From Siphonodentalium dalli (lineage: Eukaryota; Mollusca; Scaphopoda; Gadilida; Siphonodentaliidae), in assembly GCA_032622095.1 (NCBI GenBank), contig CP136066.1:104865319-104929318 (forward strand): 64,000 nucleotides of DNA, given 5' to 3'. The notes under the pieces are model-generated. The model made no database searches, was not told where the DNA came from, and saw only the letters and a program-made list of their open reading frames with translations. Position numbers and translations under genes: made by a program. Below are positions 44,891-57,751 of this stretch, one piece after another (positions within the stretch are counted from its first letter, which is position 1; each line of letters opens with the position of its first letter).

Positions 44891-47270
44891 GCTTATTGCT
44901 GGCTCGTCGCCGTGTTCACAGTTCACGGAGACGATGAATTAAATAATATGATGTTCTGTTTTTCGCATACCATACACATTTATGTACATGTATTTGCAAC
45001 AGGAAGGTCAAGATATAACATTTGAAAGAGAAATCATATCAGACCGTAATATCATACCGTAAGAAAATACTGTATTGGAAATAATAGATTCAGCCACTTC
45101 ACACACTAGCAAATTTACGGGAAATGTTCAGGCAAATCCTTGTAGAGCGATGTTGTTATGCTTAACAATTGTGACTTTTAAGACGCATTTATCGCTAGTT
45201 TGAAAATAATAACTAAATTGAATTGCTTTCGGAGAAACCCCCCCCCCCCCCCCCTGGAATTAGAGCGCAAAATTGGGAAAACTTCAAAACTGAGCTTGAC
45301 TGACGTTCTTGTTTGAGATGTCTCTATTTAAAGCCACTCGGTCTGATTTGACACCAAATTTGACAAAATTGCCTGACGTTGAAATACACGATTTCATTGG
45401 TTTATACTTTGTAGGAGGGCTGACAAATATGATTTTAAGCATATGAGGGCCATAACTGTCAGTTTGGCCTATGTTATTCATGGGAGTACTGCTATGGTGG
45501 TTTAATTATTATACCATAGTATATAAAATGGGATGCTGGTTGAATACCAAGTGTGTGTTTGGTATCTGGTGTGGGCCAGCATTGTATGGTACTCCACCAG
45601 AAAAGAGCCCGATTTATATCAATTGAAAACAGTCATCTGCACTTCTCAGACAAAATTTCAAAATTGATACGAAAACTTTTCTGTATTTTTTAATATATCT
45701 TACATATATCTTGGTTCTATTAGCCCATTAGGATTATAAAGATTATAGACTGCCATTCGCTCTGTCGTGGTTAGCTATGAGGGAGACGGCCAGTTTCGGC
45801 CAAACAGTGGTTAAAATGAAGATTTTGCATTCAGTCCAAGTGAGATAATTCAACATGTGATATGACAATGCCGGACAAAAATACAGACATAAAAGTACTC
45901 CCAACATTTGTGTATCTTGTAACCAAGCATTCATGTGCTGTTTATCAATGGCCATGACGCATCAGAACTTGAGGTGATGGTACATTACCCCCTCAAAATG
46001 GTGAAATTGGCCAGAAATTGTGTACTGCTATATACCTAAGCCATTTTTCAGCTTATAAATAAAGAGAGAATGTAAACTAGTTGAACGCAACAATAGCATA
46101 CGTATGTCACAGCTATATATAGGCAACGCGAAAATTCACAAATCATCCAAAAGTCATTTCTCGAAAAAGATTTTTTTTTAAATTGTCAATGACACTGTAA
46201 CTCAACTTGGGGAGGCATTAATCTTATTATGCTGAACAGTCAATATAATGATAACGAATAAGGAAAGGCAAAAAGTATCAGTGATGAAATTGTGTGGATG
46301 AAATTGTTTTCATTTCAAACATTTCACCGATAAATGTGGACTGCATTGTGTGCCGATCGATAGATCCAAATATGGAATCCAAAATGGCTGCTGGCGGCAT
46401 GTTTTGACATTTTGATATTTCAGAATATTTTATGGCTCTCATCTAGAGGTCACCCAGCAGAACCACATGAAGTCTGGTGACGATCGGCGGTTGAGGGATG
46501 TGGCATGCAAGTAGGGTGCGCCGAAGGATTTACTCATGCAAGGAGTAAACTTCAAGATGTTTGCCGGCGGCTATGTATAACAGAAAGCCATCATTCACGA
46601 CTATGTTGCAACTTGTCCAAGTAAATTTCCCAGTGTGTGAGCGCAGTCTGATCTGGTTGACGAACTTACAACTCGTTGCCGTTTGTATTTTGAACTGTTC
46701 GCAAAGTTATATTCTCATTGTAGATTTTTCGCAAGTATCACCAGCGGTCATATTCACCGCGAAAGTTATTATCATAAACCATATACATGTACTGTGTTAG
46801 GCTCAATAGTCATGGAGTCTGCGATCGTTGATCAGATAGAGATCGCACGATGTGGGTGGATATATTCAAGACTTCAATTACGTTGTGGGTGTAATGCCGA
46901 CGAAGATGGCAAGTGGGTAGATTAAGATTGATTTCTTTAAATCGGCGTCTCAAGATGTCCGTTTGAGCTGTACATGGCTCCCAGTGTCATCTGGTTTAAT
47001 TCTTCGGAGTGTTCCCTGGCGATTCTACATACAGAGCGGTATTATATATATGCTTATAGACGGAGAAAGGGACTCGATTTTACTTGAAAAAATGTTCAGC
47101 CTTATATATTAAACAGCTGGTACAGTGGTGAAAAGTAGTGAGTTTTGTCATATATAGGGGCTAATTGTCAGAAAGACGTCACTAACTATAAATTTAGTAA
47201 TACTGTGACCAGTGCAGTTCTAGTGCTTTGCGCGCTGTCTACTACGACTGCACCAGGGAACACTCCGATA
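44891..47270. other. No gene recognised; poly-C run
   Basis: A C-run lies at 45239-45254. Phrases such as AAAATGGCTGCTGGCGGCAT (46381) and AGATGTTTGCCGGCGGC (46555) recall AAGATGGCTGCCAGCGGC at 52092, possibly parts of one old repeat. Frames of 65-80 residues have no recognisable motif. Confidence 0.45.
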
Positions 47271-47724
47271 TTAAAGGTACTCAATCCGATTCGATGGTCC
47301 CCATATCATCAGATTCCAAAAACAAATTATTTTTTTTAAATGCCGCTTCAGTTATCAGAATCTAGTAATTGCCAAAAATAATGCTAACCACAGGTCAACT
47401 ATAGTATAACATTGCCCAAAACCTGTTATTTGTCAATATTTTGTTCAACGAAATTTTGTCGGTTTGTCAAATATCTGACACAAAAAAAGCCACTTGATTT
47501 TAGAGTTATCCATCTTCATCCGCAATTTGGTCAGAGAAGTCTTCTCGTCGACTGTTTTCTGGGCCACCTAAAATTAAAATAATAGATTTCAAACATCGAT
47601 ATCTGATCACTCTGAGCTTTGACGGGGGGGGGGGGGGGGTTCCTCGGTTCGAATCAAATATTGTTACCCCCGAAGCCAAGGAAACAGTATTTTGCGAGCG
47701 TTAATTCGGATTGAGTACCTTTAA
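47271..47724. mobile_element. TTAA-flanked MITE, family B copy 3 (best ends)
   Basis: TTAAAGGTACTCAATCCGAT at the left and ATTCGGATTGAGTACCTTTAA, nearly its perfect reverse complement, at the right, with TTAA on both sides. It has a G-run at 47625-47638. Internal phrases match copies 1 and 2. It is the best copy for defining the family ends. Confidence 0.85.
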
Positions 47725-47954
47725 TATATTTCTAATGGAAACCATCACGCCACACTGTTAGATACTTCTGTCCTTAGTTAATACTAGTAAACACCCATGC
47801 AATTTAGTGCACCTTAATTCCAATATGATGCAACAAGGTTCAAGTGATGTTGGCACGGGTGGGACGCACAGCATTCTGTTACAGTGGGATTATCCAATAA
47901 AAGGGGGTATTTGACAATGTGTGCGCTGTGTATATATATGTATATATCTAACTA
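47725..47954. other. No gene recognised
   Basis: Short spacer with TATATA-rich DNA at 47930-47950. Confidence 0.5.
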
Positions 47955-49645
47955 GCCAATGAGCCCGACGTTGTCCGGGCTATTCAAAAACCAAATTTCA
48001 GGTCGATAGCTCTACCCATCCCGACGTTGTCCGGGCTATTCAAAACCAAATTTCAAGTCGATGGCTCTACCCGTTTCCGAGATCTGGTCTGCGCATGCGC
48101 GAAGCTGGCGTTGCACGGGCTCGGCGACAAGATAAAATTCGTACCCGGGGAAAGATACATTCACATAGCAAATTTCAAGTCGATAGCTCCACCCGTTTCA
48201 GAGATCTAATCTGCGCATGCGCTAAGCTGGCGTCGCACTGGCTCGGCGACCCGATAACATTCGTATCCGGCGCAAGATACATTCACATAGCAAATTTCAA
48301 GTCGATAGCTCCACCCGTTTCCGAGATCTCGTCTGCGCATGCGCGAAGCTGGCGTCGCACGGGCTCGGCGACCCGATAAAATTCGTATCCGGGGCAAGAT
48401 ACATTCACATAGCAAATTTCACGTCGATAGCTCCACCCGTTTCCGAGATCTCGTCTGCGCATGCGCGAAGCGGGTGCCGCACGGGCTCGCCAATACGACA
48501 ACGTCGACCGCCTGGTCAAACTACACGCACGTACCAATTTCGTCCCGATCGGTCGAGAATCGTAGATTTGTATAAATGACAGACAGACAAACATACATAC
48601 AAACATACAAACATACAAACAGAGGTCTTCAAAATATATATGAGATAGCCGATGAGCCCGACGTTGTCCGGGCTATTCAAAAACCAACCGACGTTGTCCG
48701 GGCTATTCAAAAACCAAATTTCAAGTCGATAGCTCCACCCGTTTCCGAGATCTGGTCTGCGCATGCCCGAAGCTGGCGTCGCACGGGCTCGGCGACCCGA
48801 TAAAATTCGTATCCGGGGCAAGATACATTCACATAGCAAATTTCAAGTCGATAGCTCCACCCGTTTCCGAGATATATATATTGCCCAATGTCATTTGCGG
48901 ATACCTCGGCCGATGATGAGTTAACGCGACATCGACCGGTTAAGAGTTAAACGCGATCACGTCACGATCTGTTGACGGCGTAATAGATTTACGGAATGTG
49001 TTCCGATGACCAAAGCATGGTCCTGCGTTCTTCCCGATAATTAAGGTAGAAACTTTAAACGGACACAGGCGTGTGATACATCGTTGGAAAGAGGAAGCGC
49101 CACAGATTATAACCATGTAAATTATATGACTGGCAATTTATTATTCGCGCTATATCGAATCGATTTGTGAGCACCGAACTGAAATATATTAGCGCAAAAC
49201 GGCGTAAAAACAGATTTGACCTCGGCACGTGAAAAGTTTATCTCGGATCTGAAATCTGATGAGCTCATACTGACCGCCTGGTCAAACTACACACACGTAC
49301 CAAGTTTCGTCCCGATCGGTCGAGAATCTTCCGAGATCTGGTCTGCGCATGCGCGAAGCTGGCGTCGCACGGGCTCAGCTACCCGATAAAATTCGTACCC
49401 GGGGCAAGATACATTCACATAGAAAATTTCAAGTCGATAGCTCCACCCGTTTCCGAGATCTCGTGTGCGCATGCGCGAAGCGGGCGCCACACGGGCTCGC
49501 CAATACGACAACGTCCACCGCCTGGTCAAACTACACACACGTACCAAGTTTCGTCCCGATCGGTCGAGAATCGTAGATTTGTATCCATGACAGACAGACA
49601 AACATGCATACAAACATACAAACATACAAACAGAGGTCTTCAAAA
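47955..49645. repeat. GC-rich ~117-bp repeat in three blocks
   Basis: Block 1 (47955-48640): GAGCCCGACGTTGTCCGGGC then four tandem units of about 117 bp (TTTCAAGTCGATAGCTCCAC, CGTTTCCGAGATCT, TCTGCGCATGCGCGAAGCTG, CACATAGCAAA), ending GACAGACAGACAAACATACA. Block 2 (48650-48875) restarts with the GCCCGACG leader, itself duplicated. Block 3 (49275-49640) has two units and the same (ACAA)n-type end and AGAGGTCTTCAAAATAT. 48880-49270 is unrelated. Frames of 60-118 residues on both strands are by-products. It is a dispersed mollusc-type repeat of unknown class. Confidence 0.8.
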
Positions 49646-49929
49646 TATTTATTCCACACCCATTGACGTGAGGTACATATATTCAACGGAATCCCAGCCA
49701 TTGAATACATAGTAGTGTATACCTCTAGTGGAATACAAGCCGGAACTATTCTTGTTGACGTTGTCGCCAAGAAAGATGACGTACATTACGTCAATCATCC
49801 GCTTCCGGTGATCCCCCCATAATTACTGGCTATTTGTCAGACTTAAATCACAATAAAGGTGGCTATAGTAACAATGGATATGATATTCATGGATTGAACT
49901 TATCTGACTGAACGGTGTAGAATAAATAC
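49646..49929. other. No gene recognised
   Basis: Non-coding appearance. Confidence 0.5.
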
Positions 49930-50088
49930 AGAACACAACTTGCATCATAATCTCGAATATTTTATCGAACTCGTTGCGGACGGCGCAAAGTTATATTTCG
50001 CTCGAGCTACCATCTCGCGAAATATATCCTTGCGCCACCCGCAACTCATTCGATAAAAGATTCTCGATTAAGATGCGCGTTGTGTTCT
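49930..50088. repeat. 159-bp foldback palindrome
   Basis: AGAACACAACTTGCATCATA then ATCTCGAATATTTTATCGAA, TTGCGG and GGCGCAA pairs with the 3' half (GCGCCACCCGCAACTCATTC, then GATAAAAGATTCTCGATTAA, ATGCGCGTTGTGTTCT) with scattered mismatches around a loop near 50008-50018. No copy elsewhere in the window. Confidence 0.8.
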
Positions 50089-50453
50089 GTCTATATATGA
50101 GATACCGCAGATACCCTATGCGTTTAGGCGGTACTATATTAACCAGCTGGTTTATATAACAGTCCTTCCTGCTGAGTATGACTGCCGGTGTTCTAATTTG
50201 AGAAAAATAAATACTTCCGCTTATTCTTTTTCGAATATGTATACATGTATCTTATTTCATAATTTACGAATGTATATTATAATAGCAATGAAAAAAGGCC
50301 AGGTGGCCGAAAGACTTCGAGCAAACATTGTTTCCTATTTTATATACCCTCAACCGTCCTTTGATTTTTTTTTTGGCATCATGTTATCAGCAATACTCAA
50401 GAAAAGGTAATTCCTGAGAAATATATATATAATGAGATAATAAATAAGTTCCA
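50089..50453. other. No gene recognised
   Basis: Short open frames only. Confidence 0.5.
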
Positions 50454-50955
50454 TTAAAGGCACGTGAGGCCTTAGTTGTCGAAAATATTCATATTTTTTC
50501 CAATCACCGTAAACAGAAAAACATTAAAACGCATACAGTTTCGTTCATATATACCATGACCATCGCGTAAACAGAATGTTATCATAAATATTTACTATAT
50601 TTTACCTAAGCAAGAGCCTGATTGTGTTACAGAAAACAACATAATGCTGCTGGCTAATCACACACAAATGGCATAAACGCTCTTTATTCGTTCCATATCA
50701 GGAATTCACCCACAAAGAACGCTCTTTATGTTTACCATCATAATATAAACAAACACCAGAAAAGTAACTTTTTAGGCTTTTGTTTACATAACAATGGTCA
50801 AAAATATGACAATAACATACTGTTTATGCAATATTTATTATTTATATACGGACAAAGTCTGTCTACATTTTGTTGTTCTTTCTGTTTGTGGCGGTTTTTG
50901 ACGGGTGGAAATATTTTCACAGGATACCCACCGCCAAGGCCAACCGTACCTTTAA
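50454..50955. mobile_element. TTAA-flanked MITE, family C copy 3 (diverged)
   Basis: Starts TTAAAGGCACGTGAGGCCTT and ends CCGCCAAGGCCAACCGTACC then TTTAA. It shares AAACGCTCTTTATTCGTTCC, GCTCTTTATGTTTACCAT, ATAACATACTGTTTATGC and GGCGGTTTTTGACGG with copies 1 and 2, but the ends have drifted. Confidence 0.8.
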
Positions 50956-51118
50956 CTATAGACTAGCTCGCGGAATATTATGTGTGTTATTATTATAATC
51001 CCCACCGTAATTCACAGAACATAGTTTCTCTGTAACAGAGTTTTGAATATGATTGGTCACCTTGTTTTCCATTCACTCGATTGTGGTCTGTCCAGCAAAC
51101 ATATCACATGTGGTTTTA
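50956..51118. other. No gene recognised
   Basis: Short spacer. Confidence 0.4.
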
Positions 51119-51651
51119 CTTTAAACTCGATTCGTTATGCTAATATACATGCTTACAAATTAGCCAAAAATCCGACACCAAAATCCAATATGGCGCCCAA
51201 GATGGCAACCGAGATGTGAACAATTGCAAACGTTTCAATATATCACCACCTATCGTTCGTCTTTGTGGGAAAACATGTGCATCTTGGCGCGATATTATGC
51301 ATTTACCTTATATAATAGTCATTTGCGCACACAATGAGCCCATAATAAGCATTCCTGGCCGGATATTTTTTCCCGAAATCACGGCATAATCCGGTCAACG
51401 CCGAATCGACGCTAATAGCGTAATGTCTGCATATATATCATATGTCACATTTCTTGTATAGCGCACATATCACCGAGGATTCAAGGCGCTTGACAACATA
51501 TAATCAAAATGGCACGACAACTCAATCAACGCTTACCAAGGTGGTGGTGATTAGCAATTATTTTCACGTTTAACTCGCAATTTTAGATTTTGGTGTCAGA
51601 TTTGGCTAATAAATTTTCGCTGTATATTAGTATACCGAATCGAGTTGAAAA
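51119..51651. mobile_element. Inverted-repeat element, family M
   Basis: The left end (CTCGATTCGTTATGCTAATA, TACAT, AATTAGCCAAAAATC, GACACCAAAATC) pairs with the right end (GATTTTGGTGTCAGATTTGG then CTAATAAATTTTCGC, TATTAGTATACCGAATCGAG) over about 65 bp with mismatches. The interior has AAATCCAATATGGCGCCCAA and no coding. Single copy in the window. Confidence 0.55.
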
Positions 51652-52435
51652 TAAATAAAATAATATATGATGTATATATACTTTAATGGCGACCGAAAAG
51701 ATCTAGTGCATATCAAACAAAATGGCCGATATGACGGACGCCATATTGTCTTGAGTCTCTGCGGCCACATTTTTTCTTGATAACAGCCGGGGGGAAATAG
51801 AGGAGATAACAAGGAAAACATTAGAGGGGTGAAGTTGAGTCCTGGTGTGTACAAGCTTCGAAAGATGTTTTAATCCGGGATCTGATGACTGAACAAAACC
51901 TGTATCGTATATCCTTTCCTTGCATTGTTAATAAAGAAAAGACCATCCACATCCCATCTAAGATGGCGGAGATGCCGGAATTGGCCCAATTTACACTCTA
52001 ATGACCATAACTTCGGAAAATGAAAGTGTCGACTCTAGCTCAACTTGAGGAGGGTCCCAAATTATTTAATCATGCAAAGAGTAAAATCAAAGATGGCTGC
52101 CAGCGGCCGCGTTTTACATCGGCAATCGTTCGAATTAAACAGCTCCCATCTAGAAGTAACCCTAACCATGTATGTAAATGTTCATTTCATATCTCCAATT
52201 ATTGTGGGCTGCGGAGTTTGCCGATTGAATAGATGGGTACTGAAAATGTGTAAATACATGCTTGGACAAGGTTATGTAACGGGGTGGAGGGACGAACAAG
52301 CTGAATACACAAGAGCAATCAAATAGTCAGTAATACACCACTGTATGGGTGACATATTGAAATTGAAAAGGTATGATATACGTGATGCCCCACCGTGATG
52401 CAGTATTGAGTAAAAGTTAAGAGCACAAATGAAAC
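51652..52435. other. No gene recognised
   Basis: Contains phrases of the AAGATGGC/GGCCGATATGACGGACGCC kind and frames of 70-93 residues without motifs. Confidence 0.45.
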
Positions 52436-52439
52436 AAAT

Positions 52440-52830
52440 TCTGGAATAGCCGCATGGCTCAACTGGACGCAACATCATCGAGCGTAGACACGGTGGGGAA
52501 TCACGTGGTTTCGAGTTGATGAGTACCACGCATTCAAAATGGCCGAGGCGATCGCAACCGCGAACAGATGCGAGGAAAAAAGGTAATAAACTAAGATACG
52601 ACATATTACATATTATTTTGACAGCTACGAGCAGATGCTATACTATTTTTCAAACAAGCTGACACCTCATTTATGTCCAAATTAATATTTGTTTGCTCTA
52701 ACAATCTGACCAAATTTGTCAGTCAAAGAATTTTCCAAGATGTATGGACTGGTGTATTCCACGCACCTCCGACTGGCAACTTTGGTCAGAATGTTATAGA
52801 AAACCACTAAGTATTTCAAACAGAATAGGG
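52440..52830 (+). repeat. Dispersed repeat, family J copy 2, with tRNA-like head
   Basis: Begins with an A-box-like TGGCTCAACTGGACG (52455), and about 60 bp on a B-box-like GGTTTCGAGTTG, suggesting a tRNA-derived SINE head. It then matches the reverse of 11845-12120 (GAGTACCACGCATTC, AAATGGCCGAGGCGATCGCA, AAAAAAGGTAATAAA, GCTATACTATTTTTCAAACA, AGAATGTTATAGAAAACCAC). A roughly 100-bp stretch near 52680-52780 is extra relative to copy 1. Confidence 0.6.
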
Positions 52831-53031
52831 TAGACATCAAACAAAGTTGCTGGGTTGCCATGTCAACGGCTTAAAAATATTTATGTGTGTGATGTCTACC
52901 ATTTTTTGTTTGAAATCATATTCCTCACTTATTGAAATCTACATAAATGGTCAGTTCCCAATATTATAATGTCGTTTGTGATATCAGTTTGACATTCCAT
53001 GTCATCCAGCCATTTAGTTACCCCATCTGCA

Positions 53032-53193
53032 CCCATATACTTATGTAGTGGTATTCGATCAACGGAGCTATATATGTCCATTCATCTTGTGGCTTGCATT
53101 TTCTGACAAATTGTATATCAACGTCGCTTTCGATGCATCTGTTGGCGTTCTGATGCCGAATTTGATACCCTTTAATTTCGCGCAGGGAAATTA
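53032..53193 (-). CDS. Candidate internal exon with a beta-trefoil (ricin-B-like) look
   Basis: On the minus strand an acceptor-like CATATTTAG| is followed by an open stretch that ends at a donor-like GG|GTAACT. The peptide centre, GYQIRHQNANRCIESD then QFVRKCKPQDEWTYI, resembles one repeat of a ricin-type beta-trefoil lectin: two Cys about 17 residues apart and a Q-x-x-W-like QDEW near the end. The resemblance is by eye only, and the polypyrimidine tract is weak. No neighbouring exon was found. It could equally be chance, since an 86-residue frame is open on the opposite strand. Confidence 0.2.
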
Positions 53194-53539
53194 TACATGT
53201 ACTAAATATGTAGTTCCACACCAGACATTTTATACGCTGACAGATTCATCGAAAACGACGTTGATTGCTTGTAATTACAACAATCCGCATAAATTAGTTT
53301 GTGATTAAACTAGTTGTATGAATAAACTATTTATTAAAAACACAAAAATTGTAAAACTACCCAAGTGATACTTATGTCTGGATTTATCTGGTCTTTTAGC
53401 GGAAATTGGGAAATTGTGTCGAGAATATATTGGTTCATAAAATACAAACAATTCGATCTCGGTCTCCAACAATAAACTACACAAAAGCAGGACACCACAC
53501 CCGCAAACTATTAAACTGTACTTGCTTTTTATGTGTACC

Positions 53540-55270
53540 CATACCATAGTATGGTACGCATAGTGTCGACGTCCGGATTGACCACTCGTCGTTTGTCCGC
53601 ATGTCTGTCTGTCGTACCGTCCGTCCGTCCGTAGACACTTTACGCATAATGCGATAACTCAAACATTTTCTATACGGTCGGAACCAAATTATGTATATGG
53701 GTTTCTCAGGCCAAAATACAGATCGAGTTCATATATGGGTTTCATCAGAGTTATAGCCCTTTTTCGACTTAGAATTCACGCATTCTGCCATAACTTAAAT
53801 ATTTTTTATCTGATTGAAACAAAATTTGGTAGTTCGAATATGGGTTTGATCAGATTTATTTTAAATGAGTTATGACCCTTTTTGAAAATAAAATATAAAA
53901 AAAATCCGATGCTATAACCGAAGTATTTTTTTCCGATTGTGTTCATATTTGATGTGTATGTTTATGATGACACACCCCTCACCTGTATAGTTTTTGGTAT
54001 TGATTGGTTGATTGGTTTAGAAAATAATTAACCCTTCACACACATGCTATCCAATGCAATAAGTTGTACATATTTCTTCTGAACTGCCTCATATTTCTTA
54101 TTTAGGGTTTTCTTAGCATGTTCTTCATCTGTATGTTTTTTTGTATTGTTTAATTAACCCTTTTCACTCTTATGTTTATTTAGAATTCACACAAGCTGCT
54201 ATGACTCAAACATTTTTCGTCTGATCAACACCAAATTTGGTATATGAATTTCTCACCCCTAAATACAGATCTAGTTCGAATATGGGTTTGATCCGATATA
54301 TTTTAACAGAGCTATTGTCCTTTATAATTCAAGTAATTAATACCTGTTTGCTGCTGTGAATTTGAAGAGAACATATCACACAGACCATGTGTGTTATTCA
54401 AATGAGTTATTTATTGCTATGGACATTAGATACAACATGCTAAGCCTGACAGTGGTGGCTGGCAGGCCTTGCTTATCATATGTCAAACTGTGATTGATGA
54501 CTCTCTGGTCCAGTTCTGTTTTCTGTGTAATATTAAGTTAACCCCTTTGTTGAAACAGGTTCATTACATTAGTCAATATACACTCTATAATATAAGACAC
54601 CACACATTCGTTATTCCATGATATGATGTCATTGAAAATGACAAACCCTCTCCACACATCATATGGTTTGAAACCATTCCATAGACACATATTATGCGAT
54701 AGACAGATATAATATTATCCCTTTCACTTTGAGCCAGGTTCCGTAAGGGTTTCAATATATCACCAATAAAATGTTCATCATTATTGGAGGAAATGTCTTA
54801 TTTTGAAATTCCCTCAATTGCATTTGTGCTCCAGGATAATATGAATGGTGCTGGTATTCTTGAGGCTGACTTATTGTATGGGTTTCTAAATCCATTGACA
54901 TGCTTTTTATAGACTATTTTGTGTTCAGCAGTTCATTAGTTTGGGTAAGATTAACCCCATTCTATCCGATTTGATAACTCAAATATTTCCATTGATTATG
55001 TTTATAGTTCTTGGCATAGTCTATGATAACACACACCTAACCCGCATAGTGAGGGTCATTTGGTTTATTTGCTTAAACATATTAACATCCTCCACCAATC
55101 CTGTTGACACAATGTGATAACTAAATATTTTTCACACGATCACTATATAAAGTGTGAATTGTTGAAACTTTTGCACTCATGAAAAGGTTGGTGAAAGAAT
55201 TTATAAAAATAGCTAATCGCTATCGCCAAGGTGTGGGTTAAACATCTGCCGATCATGATCGGCCTCTCGT
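53540..55270. repeat. Long degraded repeat with CATAACTCAAATATTTTTC-type units
   Basis: Starts with a small palindrome, ACCATAGTATGGT (53543), then GTCGACGTCCGG and a GTCCGTCCGTCC run. Units with ATAACTCAAACATTTT, ACCAAATTTGGTATATG and AGTTATAGCCC/GAGTTATGACCC recur irregularly near 53655, 53790, 53880, 54200 and 54960. It ends near CTATCGCCAAGGTGTGGGTT then AAACATC (55215-55250). The run of GTCC and 'CCAAATTTGG' phrases is typical of mollusc non-autonomous repeats. No coding. Confidence 0.55.
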
Positions 55271-56776
55271 TTTAAAATGCATTTATTTAAAACGATTCCT
55301 GACATCTATCTTCATCAATACACTCAGAGCCGATAGAAATTCCAAAGCGGTGTTCCAGAACTTCCCCACCGAATTTGCGTATGTCTCAGGTGACAAACTA
55401 GAATTGTAAACAAACGCTATTATTGTAACAGTTTATGCTCTCCTGATCACTGTCATGTCATATTAGTATGTATTGGCACGAAGGTGGAGAAATGTTATTA
55501 CTAATAGTGGAATAGTTATGTAACACATTCCTTTATCCCCGACTAATTAAGCATCGCATTTCATAGTTTCACTCATCAGTATATATTAAATTTGTTTCCG
55601 TGACATGGTCACTATACAATTATGCATGGACGCGTTTACTAAATGACATCATTATGTGGGGCGACCGTTAGACGCGTCCAATGTCTTGAAGTATCACTGC
55701 CCGTTGTGATGCGGGGTACGACATTTCTCTTGGTTGATTGTCGCTACAAAGGCGTATCTAAGGGCCTTGACCAATCAAATGCAGCATTTAAGCGAAAGCG
55801 AAAGTAGATATGTTTATATAGCAAAATTATAAATGTACACGCAGTTTTAAAGAATCAAACAAATTCCAGTTGTCGGAAACCTCAATAATTGGCATGTTTT
55901 TTAAGCCTTTGCCATGGCAACCGAGCAACATTCTGTGTCGTCTACCCAATTTTTTTTTGAAAGCATATAACCTACTGATCGAAGTCCACATGATAATCCA
56001 ACGGGGGTCCATGGCGGGGCCAGTACTAAATCGCTTGTTTAATTTGTATACAGAAAAGAGGATTTTCAAAGAGGCGCACTATCAATTCATTTGTCGGTTA
56101 AATACAATTTCTAGGATTTTCCGAGCGCGTCCATAAAAATAGGACATATGCGGACCAATCTGTATTGGTATATACCTGGCGCAAATAGTTCCGGTGCCAG
56201 ATCGCTCTAGGGCTTTATGTCGAACATTACCACACACCTTGAAATTGGGTGGTAATGCTTGATTTCATCAAATATATGTGCAATAAAACGTACTAAATTT
56301 AGTGTTATGGCGTCAGATCGGACCATGATCGTGTACGATAAATAGCACATCCTGATGTTACCATTGATGTTTCCTCTGAAAAGCACAACAATCCTATTTT
56401 GACCAGGTACTCTAGGAGAGGTAACTCTAAATTCTATGAAAATCCACACAGGAGTCCTGCAGGAGTCAGGAAATTTTTGTATCATATACTAGCTGAAACA
56501 AGAGGGTCTATTCTTCGTCCGAGGGGGGGGGGCCTTCGGCCCCTATGAGTTAGGGGCATACATCCCCATTGATTTTACTACAAAGCCTGTATTCATCGGG
56601 GCCCTTTTAATCATTTAATCATTTAAACATTTGATTAAAAACTAAATATTTGTTTTTAATTTCATCTTTCAGATTGAACAATAGTCAATTTATCACACCA
56701 TCTTTGGGAAAATGGCTTCAAAACATTTTTTTTCTTCAAATTACCAAGTATGTTCACAGTTCTACCCCTTCCTTAG
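55271..56776. other. No gene recognised
   Basis: Overlapping short frames (55827-56136) have no motif. A GC-rich hairpin-like stretch, GGGGGCCTTCGGCCCCTATG, lies at 56525-56546. Confidence 0.5.
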
Positions 56777-57350
56777 ACATTATTTTTGAAACTAACAGCC
56801 ATAAAATATGATAAGACGAACATTTTTGAGAAAATCCAATCTCAATTTGAAAACCTGATCGATTTTTTCAACAGTGTTCAAAATGGACTGGTATGTTGTG
56901 CTTGTGGGAAACTGTATGAAAATGAACTCGTTCACGCATTGACTAAATGTAACTCCCTGTCAATATATAATCTCCGAAACATATATTGGGAACGAATTAT
57001 TGATGCATATGGCGTTGATACATTTTTATTCCTGTATCAACTGAACGACATCGCTATGCAAGTGTTCGTACTAGGTGGAAAAAATATTGTTATCACAAAC
57101 GATGTTGAGTCAAACAGAACCAACATAATCATAGACACAGCCACTTTCCTCTTCATCAGTTGCACTCTCATAAGAGGCGAAAGCGCTACATGTAATGTAT
57201 GAGCGAGGAATGCGGACCCTAGTCGTCTATCGAAATGGACATAGATGTACAATACACGTGGACTACTCTGGAATTTTGTGTACATAAAACTTCACTCATG
57301 TATATTACTATGTAATGTATATATACTCTCCGAATATGGAGGCAATAAAT
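56777..57350 (+). pseudogene. 5'-truncated LINE: C-terminal zinc-knuckle fragment
   Basis: An open frame (56777-57202) ends in a non-LTR retrotransposon ORF2 C-terminus: CCACGKLYENELVHALTKC (C-X2-C-X8-H-X4-C) then a helical stretch (YWERIIDAYGVDTFLFLYQL). After the stop at 57200-57202 the 3' UTR runs to GAGGCAATAAATAAATC near 57340-57355, a plausible poly-A or short-repeat tail. The reverse transcriptase core is absent. The frame is intact, but nothing shows function. It is a different lineage from the 31213 and 61160 fragments judging by the peptide. Confidence 0.65.
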
Positions 57351-57751
57351 AAATCATGTTCTTAATGCTGTTGACAAAGAGACGCCGACATGTGATGAGA
57401 TGAGAATTAGAGAAATTAAGTTTGGCTGCGAAACCGACTTTATATTTTAACTTCTTTGGTGTCCAATTTGACCGAAAATCTCTAACAAAAAATACTCAAA
57501 ATCACCAAATATACGTAATACATTAACACTATATCACAAAAGCTCATAAATAATAACGCTCTTTATTATCTACCGTTTTGATCGACGGAAGCATGAGGTC
57601 TCTGTATACATGTTAAACATCCTCTTGTGAAGGTCGACAAAAATATATGAATGTTTTCATGGGTCCGATCTTATTATTTTCTGGTATAGAAACCTACATA
57701 TGGTAGTCTTATGGTATCAAGTCGGACAGGGCAGCATCTGGGGAGTCACGT
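57351..57751. other. No gene recognised
   Basis: AT-rich spacer before the minisatellite. Confidence 0.5.

Noticed and set aside
48027-48839. Overlapping frames with RSWRRTGSATR/CACAKLA-type repeats
   Set aside because: They follow the ~117-bp tandem repeat and change frame between blocks.
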